Source: Streptomyces achromogenes
Lineage (GTDB): Bacteria > Actinomycetota > Actinomycetes > Streptomycetales > Streptomycetaceae
Assembly (NCBI RefSeq): GCF_030816715.1
Contig: NZ_JAUSYH010000001.1
Coordinates: forward strand, 8,928,001 to 8,992,000
Length of the DNA stretch: 64,000 nt
Reading direction: 5' to 3'
The notes beneath the pieces are model-generated. The model did not search any database. It was not told where the DNA came from and worked only from the letters and a program-made list of their open reading frames with translations. A program made the position numbers and the translations under genes. Below, in pieces: positions 47,294-56,512 of this stretch (position 1 is the first letter of the stretch; the number at the start of each line of letters is the position of its first letter).

Positions 47294-48312
47294 GCTCGCC
47301 GCTCCTTCCGAAAGGTCGCGATCAGGTACGGGATGATCACGGCGAGCGAGATCACCAGGAGGACGACGGCGATCGCCGAGCCGTACCCGATCCGGCTGGA
47401 CTCGCCGATGATGTTGTTGGTGACGAGGATCGACAGCAGTTCCGTGCCCTGGGCGCCCTTGTTGAAGACGAAGACCAGGTCGAAGGCGCGCAGTGCCTCG
47501 ATGATGGTGACGACGAGGACGACGGTGTTGGTCGGGCGCAGGGTGGGGAAGATGACGTGCCGGAACGTCTGCCACTCGTTGGCGCCGTCCAGCGCGGTGG
47601 CTTCCCGCAGGGACGGGTCGACGCCCTTGAGGCCGGCCAGGTAGAGGATCATCATGTAGCCGGTGTGGCGCCAGGACGCGGCGACGAGGATCGCCCAGAG
47701 GTTGAGGTCGGGGTCGCCGATCCAGTCGATGTAGTGGCCGGGCTCGTTGGCGCCGATCAGGCTGTTGATCAGGCCCGTGTCGGGGTTGTAGACCAGCTGC
47801 CAGACGAAGCCGATGACGGCCATCGACACGACGACCGGCAGGAAGAACGCGGTCTGGTAGACCCGGCTGAACCGGATCTTCTTGTCCAGCTGCACGGCCA
47901 GGAACAGGCCCATGGGCGTCGGGACGAGGATGAGCACGACGAACCAGATGACGTTGTGCTCGACGGCGGGCCAGAACTGCGGGTTGCTGGAGAACAGTTC
48001 CGAGAAGTTGTGGAGCCCGACCCACTTGATGGAGTCGAAGCCGATGCCGTCCCAGGTGGTGAAGGCCAGGGCGACCGACGCGAGGGCCGTCAGCCACACG
48101 AGGGCCACGTGCAGGATCGTCGGCACGCCGGCCATCAGGCCGAGCGTGACGCGGTCCCGCCGGGTGAGCAGTCGTCGGTGGCCCGAGGGCACTCGCGGCC
48201 GCTTCTTCTGATGGGTCGTCATGTCGTTCGGGGAGCCCGGGGGCGGGACGGCTGCCGCCCCCGGGGTGCTGGTGATACCGGTCCCGACACCGGCGTTCGT
48301 CGGAGCGGTCAT
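47290..48312 (-). CDS. CUT1 sugar ABC transporter permease (MalF/UgpA type)
   Basis: This 340-residue permease has a polar N-terminal tail of about 55 residues, six helices and the EAA loop SLREATALDGANEWQTFRHV. The ATG at 48312 overlaps the binding protein stop by 4 bp; a second ATG 30 codons later (MTTHQKKRPR) is an alternative. It is coupled at both ends to its neighbours. Confidence 0.9.
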   Translation of the reverse strand: MTAPTNAGVGTGITSTPGAAAVPPPGSPNDMTTHQKKRPRVPSGHRRLLTRRDRVTLGLMAGVPTILHVALVWLTALASVALAFTTWDGIGFDSIKWVGLHNFSELFSSNPQFWPAVEHNVIWFVVLILVPTPMGLFLAVQLDKKIRFSRVYQTAFFLPVVVSMAVIGFVWQLVYNPDTGLINSLIGANEPGHYIDWIGDPDLNLWAILVAASWRHTGYMMILYLAGLKGVDPSLREATALDGANEWQTFRHVIFPTLRPTNTVVLVVTIIEALRAFDLVFVFNKGAQGTELLSILVTNNIIGESSRIGYGSAIAVVLLVISLAVIIPYLIATFRKERRA

Positions 48313-49619
48313 GCGGACGCGAAGATCGTCTTCTTCTGGCGTTCGATCGACGCCAGCAGGCTGTCGACGCCCTTGGGGTCGCGAACGAACTTCTGCAGCG
48401 CGGGCTGCATCACCGTGGAGGTGAAGTCGGGCCGGCTGTCGCGGTCCATGAACTGTGTGAGGTGCTTGGCGCCGGAGATCGTCGCGTACGCCTTCTTCTG
48501 CAGTGCTGTGTAGGACGAGGTGTCGGCCTTGTTGGAGGCGGCGACCAGACTCGTGTCGGACTTCAGGTAGATCTGCTCGGCCTCCGGCGTGCCGAGGAAC
48601 TCCAGCAGCTTGTGCGCGCCGGACGTGTTCTTCGGGGCCTTGGAGAGCATGAAGCCGTCGGTGGGGGCCTCGACGGTGTCCTGGCCGTACGCGGGGTCGA
48701 TCTCCGGGAAGGGGAAGAAGTCGAGGTCGTCCAGGTCGGCCTTGTTCGTGAACTGCTGCGCCACGAAGCTGCCGAACAGGTACATGCCCGCCTTCTTCGC
48801 GATCAGGGCCTGGGCGGCGTCCTGCCAGGTGCGGCCGACGGCGCCGTCCTGGTGGTAGGGGAGGATCTCGGTCCAGTTGTCGAAGGTCTTGCGGACCTTC
48901 GCGTCCGTCCACGACGCCTTGCCGGCCATCAGCTCGACATGGAAGTCGTAGCCGTTGGTGCGGAAGTTGATCTGGTCGAAGGTGCCGAGCGCGGGCCAGG
49001 CGTCCTTGTCGCCGAAGGCGAGCGGGACCAGGCCGTCCTTCTTCATCTGCTTGCACAGGGCGACGAGTTGGTCCCAGGTGGTGGGGACCTCGTAGCCGTA
49101 CTGCTTGAAGACGCTTCTGCGGTAGAAGACCCCCCAGAGGGACGTGGAGATCGGCACGAAGTAGAACTTGCCGTCCTCACCCTTGCTGAGCGCCTTCATG
49201 GCGTCGGGGAAGTTGCCGCCGATCTTCTGCCACACGTCGTCGATGGGCGTGGCGAGCTTCTTCGCGGCGAAGAACTGCATGCGGTAGCCGGCGAACCAGC
49301 TGAACACGTCGTCCGGGGTGCCCTGGAGGTAGGAGTTGATCTGCTCCTGGAACGTGTTGTGGTCCTTGGTGTTCACGTCGACCGTGATCCCGGACTGCTT
49401 CTGGAACGCGGCGTAGATCTCGGCGAACGCCTTCTTCGGCACCGCGTCCGACGCGTTCGAACCGAGGCTGACCGTCTTCGGGTCGACAGCCGTACCGCTG
49501 CCGCCGCAGGCGCTGAGCAGTGGGATGCCGGCGCCGAGGACGGCCGCGCCGCCGATTCCGCGCAGGACGCTGCGGCGGCTGGGCGCGGGCATGGGCCGGC
49601 CGAGGGAGGAAGAGTGCAT
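48309..49619 (-). CDS. CUT1-type sugar-binding lipoprotein with Tat-like leader
   Basis: This 436-residue binding protein has a twin-Arg leader with lipobox (SRRSVLRGIGGAAVLGAG, then LLSACGG), so it may be exported folded by Tat and lipidated. The mature part includes SYLQGTPDDVFSWFAGYRMQ and LYLKSDTSLVAASNKAD-like C-terminal helices typical of the family. AGGAG precedes the ATG at 49619. It is the first gene of the operon that ends with GH2, which points to a galactose-containing oligosaccharide ligand. The operon is divergent from the LacI gene at 50128. Confidence 0.9.
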   Translation of the reverse strand: MHSSSLGRPMPAPSRRSVLRGIGGAAVLGAGIPLLSACGGSGTAVDPKTVSLGSNASDAVPKKAFAEIYAAFQKQSGITVDVNTKDHNTFQEQINSYLQGTPDDVFSWFAGYRMQFFAAKKLATPIDDVWQKIGGNFPDAMKALSKGEDGKFYFVPISTSLWGVFYRRSVFKQYGYEVPTTWDQLVALCKQMKKDGLVPLAFGDKDAWPALGTFDQINFRTNGYDFHVELMAGKASWTDAKVRKTFDNWTEILPYHQDGAVGRTWQDAAQALIAKKAGMYLFGSFVAQQFTNKADLDDLDFFPFPEIDPAYGQDTVEAPTDGFMLSKAPKNTSGAHKLLEFLGTPEAEQIYLKSDTSLVAASNKADTSSYTALQKKAYATISGAKHLTQFMDRDSRPDFTSTVMQPALQKFVRDPKGVDSLLASIERQKKTIFASA

Positions 49620-50041
49620 TTCGGCTCCTGACAGGGTGATCGCGGCCAGGCGGCACGTCGATCCGAGAGGTGGGGCGGAGGTGCGATGGTCCACGCGACC
49701 AAGATTCAACACGATCGAACAAATGCGACCGGTGACTGCGAGGAAGACTGAACGCTCCGAGGAGCCACTGTCAAGCCCCCTCCGGCCAGAGCCCGGAGCC
49801 GGCCACACCCTCCGCCCGGTCGGACGGCGTGCCGCCGGAGGAGACCGGCAGCTCCTGCACGCGAGCCCGCCACGGCGTCGGCTTCTGCCTCTTGATCAGC
49901 AGTTATACCTCCGCCGGAAGGGTCCCGTCGCGGCGGTCACGACGCCCCGGCCGGACAGCCGCCCCGCCGCCGGGTCCACTGCCGTCCGCCGAATCGTTGC
50001 CGTGGAAACCCTTGACGTACAGCCCCTGGCTCCGTAGACAT

Positions 50042-50079
50042 GACCACGCGGTCAGACCACGCGGTCAGACCGCGTGGTC
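50042..50079. promoter_or_regulatory. Triple palindromic operator upstream of the LacI gene
   Basis: GACCACGCGGTCA occurs twice in tandem (50042-50054, 50055-50067), followed by the inverted copy GACCGCGTGGTC (50068-50079). The last two form a perfect 12-bp inverted repeat about one base. It lies 49 bp upstream of the LacI-type gene and 423 bp upstream of the divergent binding protein gene. It is a candidate operator; a hairpin role is also possible. The rest of 49620-50041 shows no gene. Confidence 0.6.
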
Positions 50080-50127
50080 ACCGAGTGACCTCAATCGACG
50101 TAGACGTACGGGTCTTCAGGAGACTTC

Positions 50128-51192
50128 ATGGCATCAGTGGTGGGACGGAGCGAGGGTTCCCCTGTGCCGCGTAGCGCGGACGTGGCCCGGCTGGCCGGGG
50201 TGTCGCGCAAGACGGTCTCCCGTGTCCTGAACAACGAGCCGTACGTCTCCGAGGACGCCCGCGCCAAGGTGCTCGCAGCCGCCGAGGAACTCGGGTACCG
50301 GCTGAACCAGGCGGCCAGGACACTGGCCTCCGGGCGCACCGGCTCCATCGGCGTGGTCGCCCTGGGCACCGCCGGGTACGGAACCGCGTCCCTGCTCGTG
50401 CACATCGAGCGGGCCGTGCGCGACGCGGGATACGCGCTCCGCGTGGTCAACACCCCCGACGGCGACCCCGCGGGGATCGCCGGCGCCGTGGAATCGCTGC
50501 TCGAGCAGGGCGTGGACGGCGTCGTCGTCTCCGAACCCATCGTGGAGGGCGACGTCGGCGTCCGCGTCGACGTGCCCGTCCTCTTCCTGGGGGCGCCGCC
50601 GGCCTTCGTCGCCGCCCGCACGGTGACCATGGGCGTGGGCGCCCACGCACTCGCCCGGGCGGCGACCGAGCATCTGCTCGAGCTGGGCCACGCGACCGTT
50701 CACCATCTCGCCGGCCCTCGTCGGTGGTACGCCACCAAGGACCGCATCGAGGGGTGGCGGGCGGCGCTCGCGGCGCGGGGCGCGCACGAGCCGCCGCTGC
50801 TGAACGGGGACTGGTCGGCGGCCTCCGGTCATGCCGTGGGCCAGGCGCTGGCCTCGGACCGTTCCGTGACCGCCGTCTTCGCGGCGGGCGACGAGATGGC
50901 CGTCGGCCTCATCCACGCCCTGCGGGAGGCGGGGCGCCGCGTACCGGAGGACGTCAGTGTCGTCGGCTTCGACGGCAATCCGGTCTTCGCCTACATCTCC
51001 CCTCCCCTGACCACCGTGCGTCAGCCCTTCGAGGCCGCAGCCCGGGAAGGCATCAGCCTCCTCGTGCACGCGATCGAGCGGCCCGACACCGAACTGCCGC
51101 CCGCGAGCGACCCACCGGTCGAACTCGTCGTCCGCGGTTCGACCGCGCCTCCGCCGTCCCACCCCGACACAGCGGGCAGGCGCACCACCTGA
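50128..51192 (+). CDS. LacI family transcriptional regulator
   Basis: This 354-residue repressor has the LacI helix-turn-helix at about residues 16-40 (SADVARLAGVSRKTVSRVLN), a hinge, and a sugar-binding domain with FAAGDEMAVGLIHALREAG and VVGFDGNPVFAYISPPLTTV. AGGAG precedes the ATG. It is divergent from the GH2 transporter operon and directly downstream of the triple palindrome, so it probably represses that operon, and perhaps the downstream GH93-like gene, until a galactoside-type inducer binds. Confidence 0.92.
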   Translation: MASVVGRSEGSPVPRSADVARLAGVSRKTVSRVLNNEPYVSEDARAKVLAAAEELGYRLNQAARTLASGRTGSIGVVALGTAGYGTASLLVHIERAVRDAGYALRVVNTPDGDPAGIAGAVESLLEQGVDGVVVSEPIVEGDVGVRVDVPVLFLGAPPAFVAARTVTMGVGAHALARAATEHLLELGHATVHHLAGPRRWYATKDRIEGWRAALAARGAHEPPLLNGDWSAASGHAVGQALASDRSVTAVFAAGDEMAVGLIHALREAGRRVPEDVSVVGFDGNPVFAYISPPLTTVRQPFEAAAREGISLLVHAIERPDTELPPASDPPVELVVRGSTAPPPSHPDTAGRRTT

Positions 51193-51411
51193 GAACCCCC
51201 GGGCGGCAGCGGGCGCACGCCCCGCCCGCCCGGACATCGTCGCGCCACCCACCGGCCGCCTCACCGAGAGGCCGGCCGGTCCCGATCCGCGCCACCGCAG
51301 CCTTGCCCGCGCGGTGGAGCGCCCTGCGGGCTCGCCGCCACCCCACCCCGGAGCCGTCCGGGGGCGGCGGGCACCGAAACACCCGTCCCTTCCCTGTCCC
51401 GGGAGCCGCAC

Positions 51412-53469
51412 ATGTCCCCTGCACCCTTGGGCGTCGGACCCGACGCCGCTCGGCGTCCACGCCCCACCACCGTCCTGTTCCTGTTCCTGGCACTCATCGT
51501 CGCCGCGGCGACGATGACGCTGCCCGCCGCGAATCGGGCGCAGGCCCTCTCCCGTCCCTCACAGACGATGTACACCCCGCCTTCTGGTGCGCCTTCGCCC
51601 GGTTCGCTGTACCCGCGGGCGCTGCGTCTGCAGCACAACGGCTCGGCCAACGGCACCCTGCTCGCCACGTTCGAGCAGTACACGTCCGGCACACCCGTCT
51701 TCCCGATCTACCGCAGCACCGACGAGGGCAACTCCTGGAGCAAGATCTCCGACATCGCCGACACCCAGAACAGCTGGGGCATGCGCTGGCAGCCCGAGCT
51801 GTTCGAGCTGCCCACCGCGATCGGCGGCTTCCCCGCCGGGACCATCCTGGCCGCCGGCGACTCCGTGCCCTCCGACCGGTCGGCCACCAAGATCGACCTG
51901 TACGCCAGCACCGACCGCGGGCAGACCTGGAGCTTCGTCACAAACATCGCCACCGGCGGCGCCGCCCACGACACGAACGGCAACACTCCCGTCTGGGAGC
52001 CGTTCTTCCTGGTCTCCGGGAACAAGCTCATCGTCTACTACTCGGATCAGCGCGACCCCGCCCACGGCCAGAAGATCGTGCACCAGGTGTCCACGGACGC
52101 CCGCACCTGGGGCCCTGTCGTCGACGACGTGGCGATGCCCACGGCCGGCGACCGCCCGGGCATGCCGACCGTCGCGAAGCTGCCGAACGGCAAGTACGTC
52201 CTGTCGTACGAGTACGGCGGCGCTCCCGAGGGCAACTTCTCCGTCTACTACAAGACCTCCTCCGACCCCGAGGCGTTCGGATCGGTCACCGGCATCCCGT
52301 TGCGCACGACCGACGGCGTGGTACCCCAGAGCGCTCCCTACCTGACCTGGCTGCCCACCGGCGGCCCCAACGGCACCCTCGCCGTCAGCGCCAACAGCGC
52401 CGACGACCTGTTCATCAACACACAGAACGGCGCCGCGAACACCTGGACGCGCATCAACGCCAACGTGGCCGGCGGCTACAGCCGCGGCATGACCTCGCTC
52501 CCCGACGGGCACAGCCTGCTGATCCTCAGCGCCGGACGCGGTGGCAGCAACCTCTCCAACCCCGTCACCTACAGCACGATCGACCTGGGTGGCGGCATCT
52601 CCGACGGCGCCACCTACACCGTCACCAACGCAAACAGCAGTCAGCTGCTCACCATCACGGGCGGCTCCACCACCAACGGCACCTACGCCACCCAGCAGAA
52701 CGCCGACAACGCGGGCGACCAGAAGTGGCGGTTCGCCCAGCAGCCGTCCGGCTACTTCAAGATCTTCAACGTGGCCAGCGGCAAGGTCTTGGGCGTGGAG
52801 AACCAGTCCACCGCCAACGGCGCCAAGGTCCTCCAGTGGGACGACAACGGCACCTCTGACCACGAGTGGGCGGTTTCCCCGCACCCCGCGGGCGGCTTCT
52901 CCCTCACCAACCGGCTGACCGGCAAGTACCTGGAGATCCCGAACGCCTCCACCACCGTCGGCACCACCGCCGGGCAGTGGGACACCACCAGCTGCGCCTG
53001 CCAGCGCTGGAACCTCACCCAGACCGACCTGCCGCCCCTCGGCACAGGTCAGTACACGCTCGTCAACAAGCACAGCGGCAAGTACCTCGACATCCCGAAC
53101 GGCTCCACCACCGCCGGCACCGCCGTCGGCCAGTGGCAGAACACGGCCTGCACCTGCCAGCTCTTCACCTTCCAGTCCGCGGGCAGCGGCGCCTGGACCA
53201 TCAAGAACGCCAAGAGCAACCTCAACCTCGACATCCAAGGCTCCTCCAGCACCGCGGGCGCTGCCCTCGTCCAGAACACCGCCTCCAGCGCCAGCTCCCA
53301 GAAGTGGACTCTCACCGACGCGGGCGGCGGGTACTACAAGCTCCGGAACGTGAACAGCACCCTCGTCGCCGGCGTCGCCCAGTCCTCCACCGCCGACGGG
53401 GCAGCCGTCGTCCAGTGGGGCAGCGCCGACCTCGACGACCAGCTCTGGAAGATCGCCCGGATCAACTGA
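51412..53469 (+). CDS. Secreted GH93-like sialidase-fold enzyme with two RICIN modules
   Basis: This 685-residue exported protein has a leader ending near AQA (about residue 45). The first 380 residues form a six-bladed sialidase-like propeller with BNR-type STDEGNSWS and STDRGQTWS. The block YYSDQRDPAHGQKIVHQVS, then GDRPGMPTVAKLPNGKYVLS, resembles GH93 exo-arabinanases. Two beta-trefoil lectin domains follow (about 395-540 and 543-685), with repeats like QKWRF and QRWNL. It is probably an exo-acting enzyme on arabinan or a similar polymer, held by its lectin tail. The GH93 assignment is from remembered motifs. Confidence 0.75.
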   Translation: MSPAPLGVGPDAARRPRPTTVLFLFLALIVAAATMTLPAANRAQALSRPSQTMYTPPSGAPSPGSLYPRALRLQHNGSANGTLLATFEQYTSGTPVFPIYRSTDEGNSWSKISDIADTQNSWGMRWQPELFELPTAIGGFPAGTILAAGDSVPSDRSATKIDLYASTDRGQTWSFVTNIATGGAAHDTNGNTPVWEPFFLVSGNKLIVYYSDQRDPAHGQKIVHQVSTDARTWGPVVDDVAMPTAGDRPGMPTVAKLPNGKYVLSYEYGGAPEGNFSVYYKTSSDPEAFGSVTGIPLRTTDGVVPQSAPYLTWLPTGGPNGTLAVSANSADDLFINTQNGAANTWTRINANVAGGYSRGMTSLPDGHSLLILSAGRGGSNLSNPVTYSTIDLGGGISDGATYTVTNANSSQLLTITGGSTTNGTYATQQNADNAGDQKWRFAQQPSGYFKIFNVASGKVLGVENQSTANGAKVLQWDDNGTSDHEWAVSPHPAGGFSLTNRLTGKYLEIPNASTTVGTTAGQWDTTSCACQRWNLTQTDLPPLGTGQYTLVNKHSGKYLDIPNGSTTAGTAVGQWQNTACTCQLFTFQSAGSGAWTIKNAKSNLNLDIQGSSSTAGAALVQNTASSASSQKWTLTDAGGGYYKLRNVNSTLVAGVAQSSTADGAAVVQWGSADLDDQLWKIARIN

Positions 53470-53495
53470 AAGCTCCCACGGTGCCATGACCAGGT

Positions 53496-53524
53496 GCGGG
53501 AACCGCCGACGAAGCGGTTCCCGC
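53496..53524 (+). terminator. Hairpin terminator after the GH93-like gene
   Basis: GCGGGAACCGC (53496-53506) pairs perfectly with GCGGTTCCCGC (53514-53524) around a 7-nt loop, 26 bp past the stop. Confidence 0.82.
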
Positions 53525-53587
53525 GCCTGCCGTCGCCCCTGCCGACATGCCGAGGCACAGTTGACCGTCCTCCCTACAGTGACCGAT

Positions 53588-54817
53588 GTGAACCTCCTGC
53601 CTGCGACAGACGTCTCCACCACGACGCAGACCCGCCGACAAGGCTGCCTGCGCACGGTGGGGGTCACCACGCTGCTCCTGCTGGCCGCCACGGACGTGTC
53701 CATCGCCGTCGCCAACGGCAAGACCCTCTGGCCAGTGCTCCTGCTCCTGTCGCTCGGCCTCGCGGCCGTTCTCTGGCCCTGCGCCCATCGGCCCGCGTGG
53801 CTCACACCCCCACTGCGGATCGCCGTACCAGCGGGCGTTTCCCTGGCCCTGACCGCCGTGGCCACGGCGACCGAGCGCGTGCGTACACTCGGCCCCGGTG
53901 AGGTGGCGGTCCTGCTCTGCCTGCTGATGATCGCCGTCCGTACCTGCCCACCGCGATGGGCGTTGCCGTGCGCCGTCCTCACCGGCGGGGCAGCCATCGC
54001 GGTGCCGCTGCGCTTCTACGCGACCGGCACCCAGGACGACGTCCTGATCCTGGGGTTTGCACTGGCAGTTGGGCTGCTGTCTGGCGTCACCGCCGGCGTC
54101 GCCGGCTACCTGCGCTCCCTGGACCACAGGCGCGGCGTCGCGGTCGCCGAAACCCGCCGCTCGGAACGCCTCGCCATGGCGGCCGACCTGCACGACTTCG
54201 TCGCTCACCACGTCACCGGCATCCTGGTCCAGACACAGATGGCCCGCATGATGGCCGCCACCGAACCCGACCGCCTGGACCCCGTCCTGGCGGGAATCGA
54301 GCAGGCCGCGACCCAAGCCCTCGACTCCTTGCGCGTGACCGTCGGCATCCTGCGCGTCGGTGGCCCACAGGAGACGGCCCGCCTCGAGCCGGGCGAGAAC
54401 CGCCAGGTGGGCGACCTGACAACCCTTGCGGAACTTGTCGACGGGTTCGGTGGTCCGGCGGGTCCGAAGGCCGAAGTGCACCGCGACGCCTCAGTGCCCC
54501 GGAACCTGCCCCACGAAGTGCAAGCTGCCGCCTACCGCGTCGTTCAGGAAGCCCTCACGAACGTACGCCGCCACGCCGCCGATGCCACCGAAGTCACCGT
54601 CGCCCTCGCGCACGCCGACGACACTTTGCACGTGAGGGTGCGCGACAACGGCTGCGGAGGCGCCCCGATGCCCTACGCCGCCCGCGGCGGAGGCTTCGGC
54701 ATCGTCGGCCTCACCGAACGCGTCACCGCCCTCGGCGGCACACTGCACGCCGGCCCACGCGAGAACCACGGCTGGGAGGTCGTAGCCCTCCTCCCTGCCA
54801 TGAGACGAACGGACTGA
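53588..54817 (+). CDS. NarL-type sensor histidine kinase, no adjacent response regulator
   Basis: This 409-residue membrane kinase has about six N-terminal helices (residues 20-175), a HisKA_3 dimerisation domain with phospho-acceptor His202 in AADLHDFVAHHVTGI, and a HATPase_c domain with VQEALTNVRRHA and VRDNGCGG then GGGFGIVGLTERV. A TACAGT -10 box ends 7 bp before the GTG at 53588, so the mRNA is probably leaderless. Kinases of this type nearly always precede a LuxR-type regulator gene; here integrase debris follows directly, so the partner was probably lost. The signal is unknown. Confidence 0.88.
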   Translation: MNLLPATDVSTTTQTRRQGCLRTVGVTTLLLLAATDVSIAVANGKTLWPVLLLLSLGLAAVLWPCAHRPAWLTPPLRIAVPAGVSLALTAVATATERVRTLGPGEVAVLLCLLMIAVRTCPPRWALPCAVLTGGAAIAVPLRFYATGTQDDVLILGFALAVGLLSGVTAGVAGYLRSLDHRRGVAVAETRRSERLAMAADLHDFVAHHVTGILVQTQMARMMAATEPDRLDPVLAGIEQAATQALDSLRVTVGILRVGGPQETARLEPGENRQVGDLTTLAELVDGFGGPAGPKAEVHRDASVPRNLPHEVQAAAYRVVQEALTNVRRHAADATEVTVALAHADDTLHVRVRDNGCGGAPMPYAARGGGFGIVGLTERVTALGGTLHAGPRENHGWEVVALLPAMRRTD

Positions 54818-54820
54818 CCC

Positions 54821-55040
54821 CGCCCAGCGCACTCGTCTGACCGAGATCCGCGACAACCTCCTCGTCCGCATCACCGAGGCCGAACGCGAGGGCTGGCTGG
54901 GCGAGTTCGAAGGACTCGAAGTCAGCCGCGCCGGGACCCAAGACAAACTTGCGCAACTCGAGGCAGAGCAGGACCGCCGCGGCAGCCCCGTGGACCTTGG
55001 CATGCCGGCCTTCCGCGATATCGCCGGGCGGCATTCATGA
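54821..55040 (+). pseudogene. Integrase/recombinase C-terminal remnant
   Basis: The frame RLTEIRDNLLVRITEAEREG, WLGEFEGLEVSRAGTQDKLA, ending at TGA 55038-55040, resembles the C-terminal tail of Streptomyces site-specific integrases. It is joined to the kinase gene with only 3 bp between and has no start. It suggests that an integrated element once ended here. Confidence 0.5.
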
Positions 55041-55290
55041 GGCGGCTTCTATCTGGATGAGGAAGGCGAGCATCTGCTGCCGAGCGCGTCCTCGACCAGC
55101 GGCGGCTGGTAGGCCCACTCGGCGCGGAAGACTTCGCGCTGTACGGCCTCCGCGTCGATACCGCGCTTGCGGCCGGGCCCCCTTGAGCGCGGCCTGGCGT
55201 TGCGTCCGGGTCAGCCGTGCGGCTCGCGATGGAGGCGGTACGGCCTTGCAAAGTAGACGGGCCTCGGGCCGACGGCCGTCCGGCACCGCG
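55041..55290 (-). pseudogene. Transposase fragment, possibly IS110 family
   Basis: Segments in two frames (AARLTRTQRQAALKG; then RKRGIDAEAVQREVFRAEWA and YQPPLVEDALG; then QQMLAFLIQIEAAS with a stop) resemble the middle of IS110-type transposases. Both ends are missing and at least two shifts interrupt it. Nothing else is evident up to 55374. Confidence 0.4.
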
Positions 55291-55374
55291 GCCGTAAACC
55301 TAAGACGCGGCGGCTGGCGCGCTGGCTACTACCACCGCAGCGGATACTAGCAGGTCAGGTTACCGATCGGCTCA

Positions 55375-56500
55375 GAGGTCGTTTTCTCCCGTTGTTTCAT
55401 CCCGGAATCTGCTGTTTGGTCTGCGGTTCCGGGTCGCGCCAGGAGATGGTGTTCTCGCTGGTGAGGCGGCGGGCCATGAGGTCGGTCATGGCGATGTGGA
55501 TCATGGCTTCGGATCGGTGCGGGTGGGTTTCGTAGTCGCGGGCCAGTCGGCGGTGGAGCATGAGCCAGCCGTAGGTCCGCTCGACCACCCACCGCTTCGA
55601 GATCGGGACGAACCCCTTGGTGCCGGGCTTGCGTTGAGTGATTTCCATGTCGATGCCGAGGGTGGCTGCGTGCTCGACGAGGTGCTGGCGGTAGCCGCCG
55701 TCGCCCCACGCTTTGCGGATGCTGGGATGTGCGGCGGCGACCTGGTCCAGGAGCTGGGTGCCGGCGATGGAGTCCTGCACCCTTGCCGCGGTGACCAGCA
55801 CGGCAAGCACAAGGCCGATGGTGTCGGTGACGATGCTCCGTTTCCGTCCGACGATCTTCTTGCCGGCATCGATGCCCTGGCTGGTGGCGAGCACGCTGGT
55901 GGAGGTTTTCACGCTCTGCGCGTCGATCACGCAGGCCGACGGTTCGGCCTCCCGGCCTTCCTTCTGTCGTAAGAGTTGCCTGAGCAGGCCGTTGAGCTGG
56001 GCGAATACGCCTTCCTGCTGCCACCTGGCGAAGTAGCCGTAGACCGTGTTCCAGTGCGGGAAGTCGTGCGGGAGGTAGCGCCACTGGACGCCGGTGCGGT
56101 CCACATACAAGATCGCGTCCATGATGTCGCGCAGGTCGTGTTCCGGCGGCCGGCCGAAGTCCAGGGCCCTGCCACGGCGCTCGAAGCGCCAGGCCGCCAG
56201 GACCGGCTCGACCAACTCCCAGCGGGCATCGGACAGATCACTTGGATAAGGACGTCGGCTTGGCATGCCTCCGGCGTACCGCCGCTCAACGAGTGCGCCC
56301 AGGCGCACAGCAATGACGACGGAAGCACGCAGCCTGGGAAGCCGGGCATCCTGGGATGAGACAGGAACAAGCAGCACTCCGCCCCAACAGCCACACCTCA
56401 GGACTCATCGACCCCAGCCACACCGGCTGCCTCCTTCGCATCGCATCCTCACCCATCGGGAATCCGTCTATAAACAGGCAAGACAGATGAAAACGACCTC
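55375..56500 (-). mobile_element. IS5 family element, about 1.13 kb
   Basis: The ends share the inverted repeat GAGGTCGTTTTC (55375-55386 and 56489-56500). The flanks are TCA on the left and TTA on the right; IS5 members of this branch duplicate TNA targets, so the unequal flanks suggest mutation or recombination after insertion. One intact transposase gene lies inside. Confidence 0.75.
55397..56266 (-). CDS. IS5 family transposase, intact
   Basis: This 289-residue transposase has a DUF4096 N-terminal domain (PYPSDLSDARWELVEPVLAA), then the DDE domain with ACVIDAQSVKTS (first Asp), KAWGDGGYRQHL (second Asp) and RWVVERTYGWLMLHRRLARD (Glu, YREK-like). No frameshift is seen, so it may be active, unlike most transposases in the window. 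The ATG at 56266 has GGAGG very close, so the start is not certain. Confidence 0.88.
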   Translation of the reverse strand: MPSRRPYPSDLSDARWELVEPVLAAWRFERRGRALDFGRPPEHDLRDIMDAILYVDRTGVQWRYLPHDFPHWNTVYGYFARWQQEGVFAQLNGLLRQLLRQKEGREAEPSACVIDAQSVKTSTSVLATSQGIDAGKKIVGRKRSIVTDTIGLVLAVLVTAARVQDSIAGTQLLDQVAAAHPSIRKAWGDGGYRQHLVEHAATLGIDMEITQRKPGTKGFVPISKRWVVERTYGWLMLHRRLARDYETHPHRSEAMIHIAMTDLMARRLTSENTISWRDPEPQTKQQIPG

Positions 56501-56512
56501 TTACTGAGCGTT

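Noticed and set aside
51559..53997. Open frame of 812 codons on the minus strand
   Set aside because: Antisense shadow of the GH93-like gene; no leader, domain or ribosome site, and composition is low-complexity.
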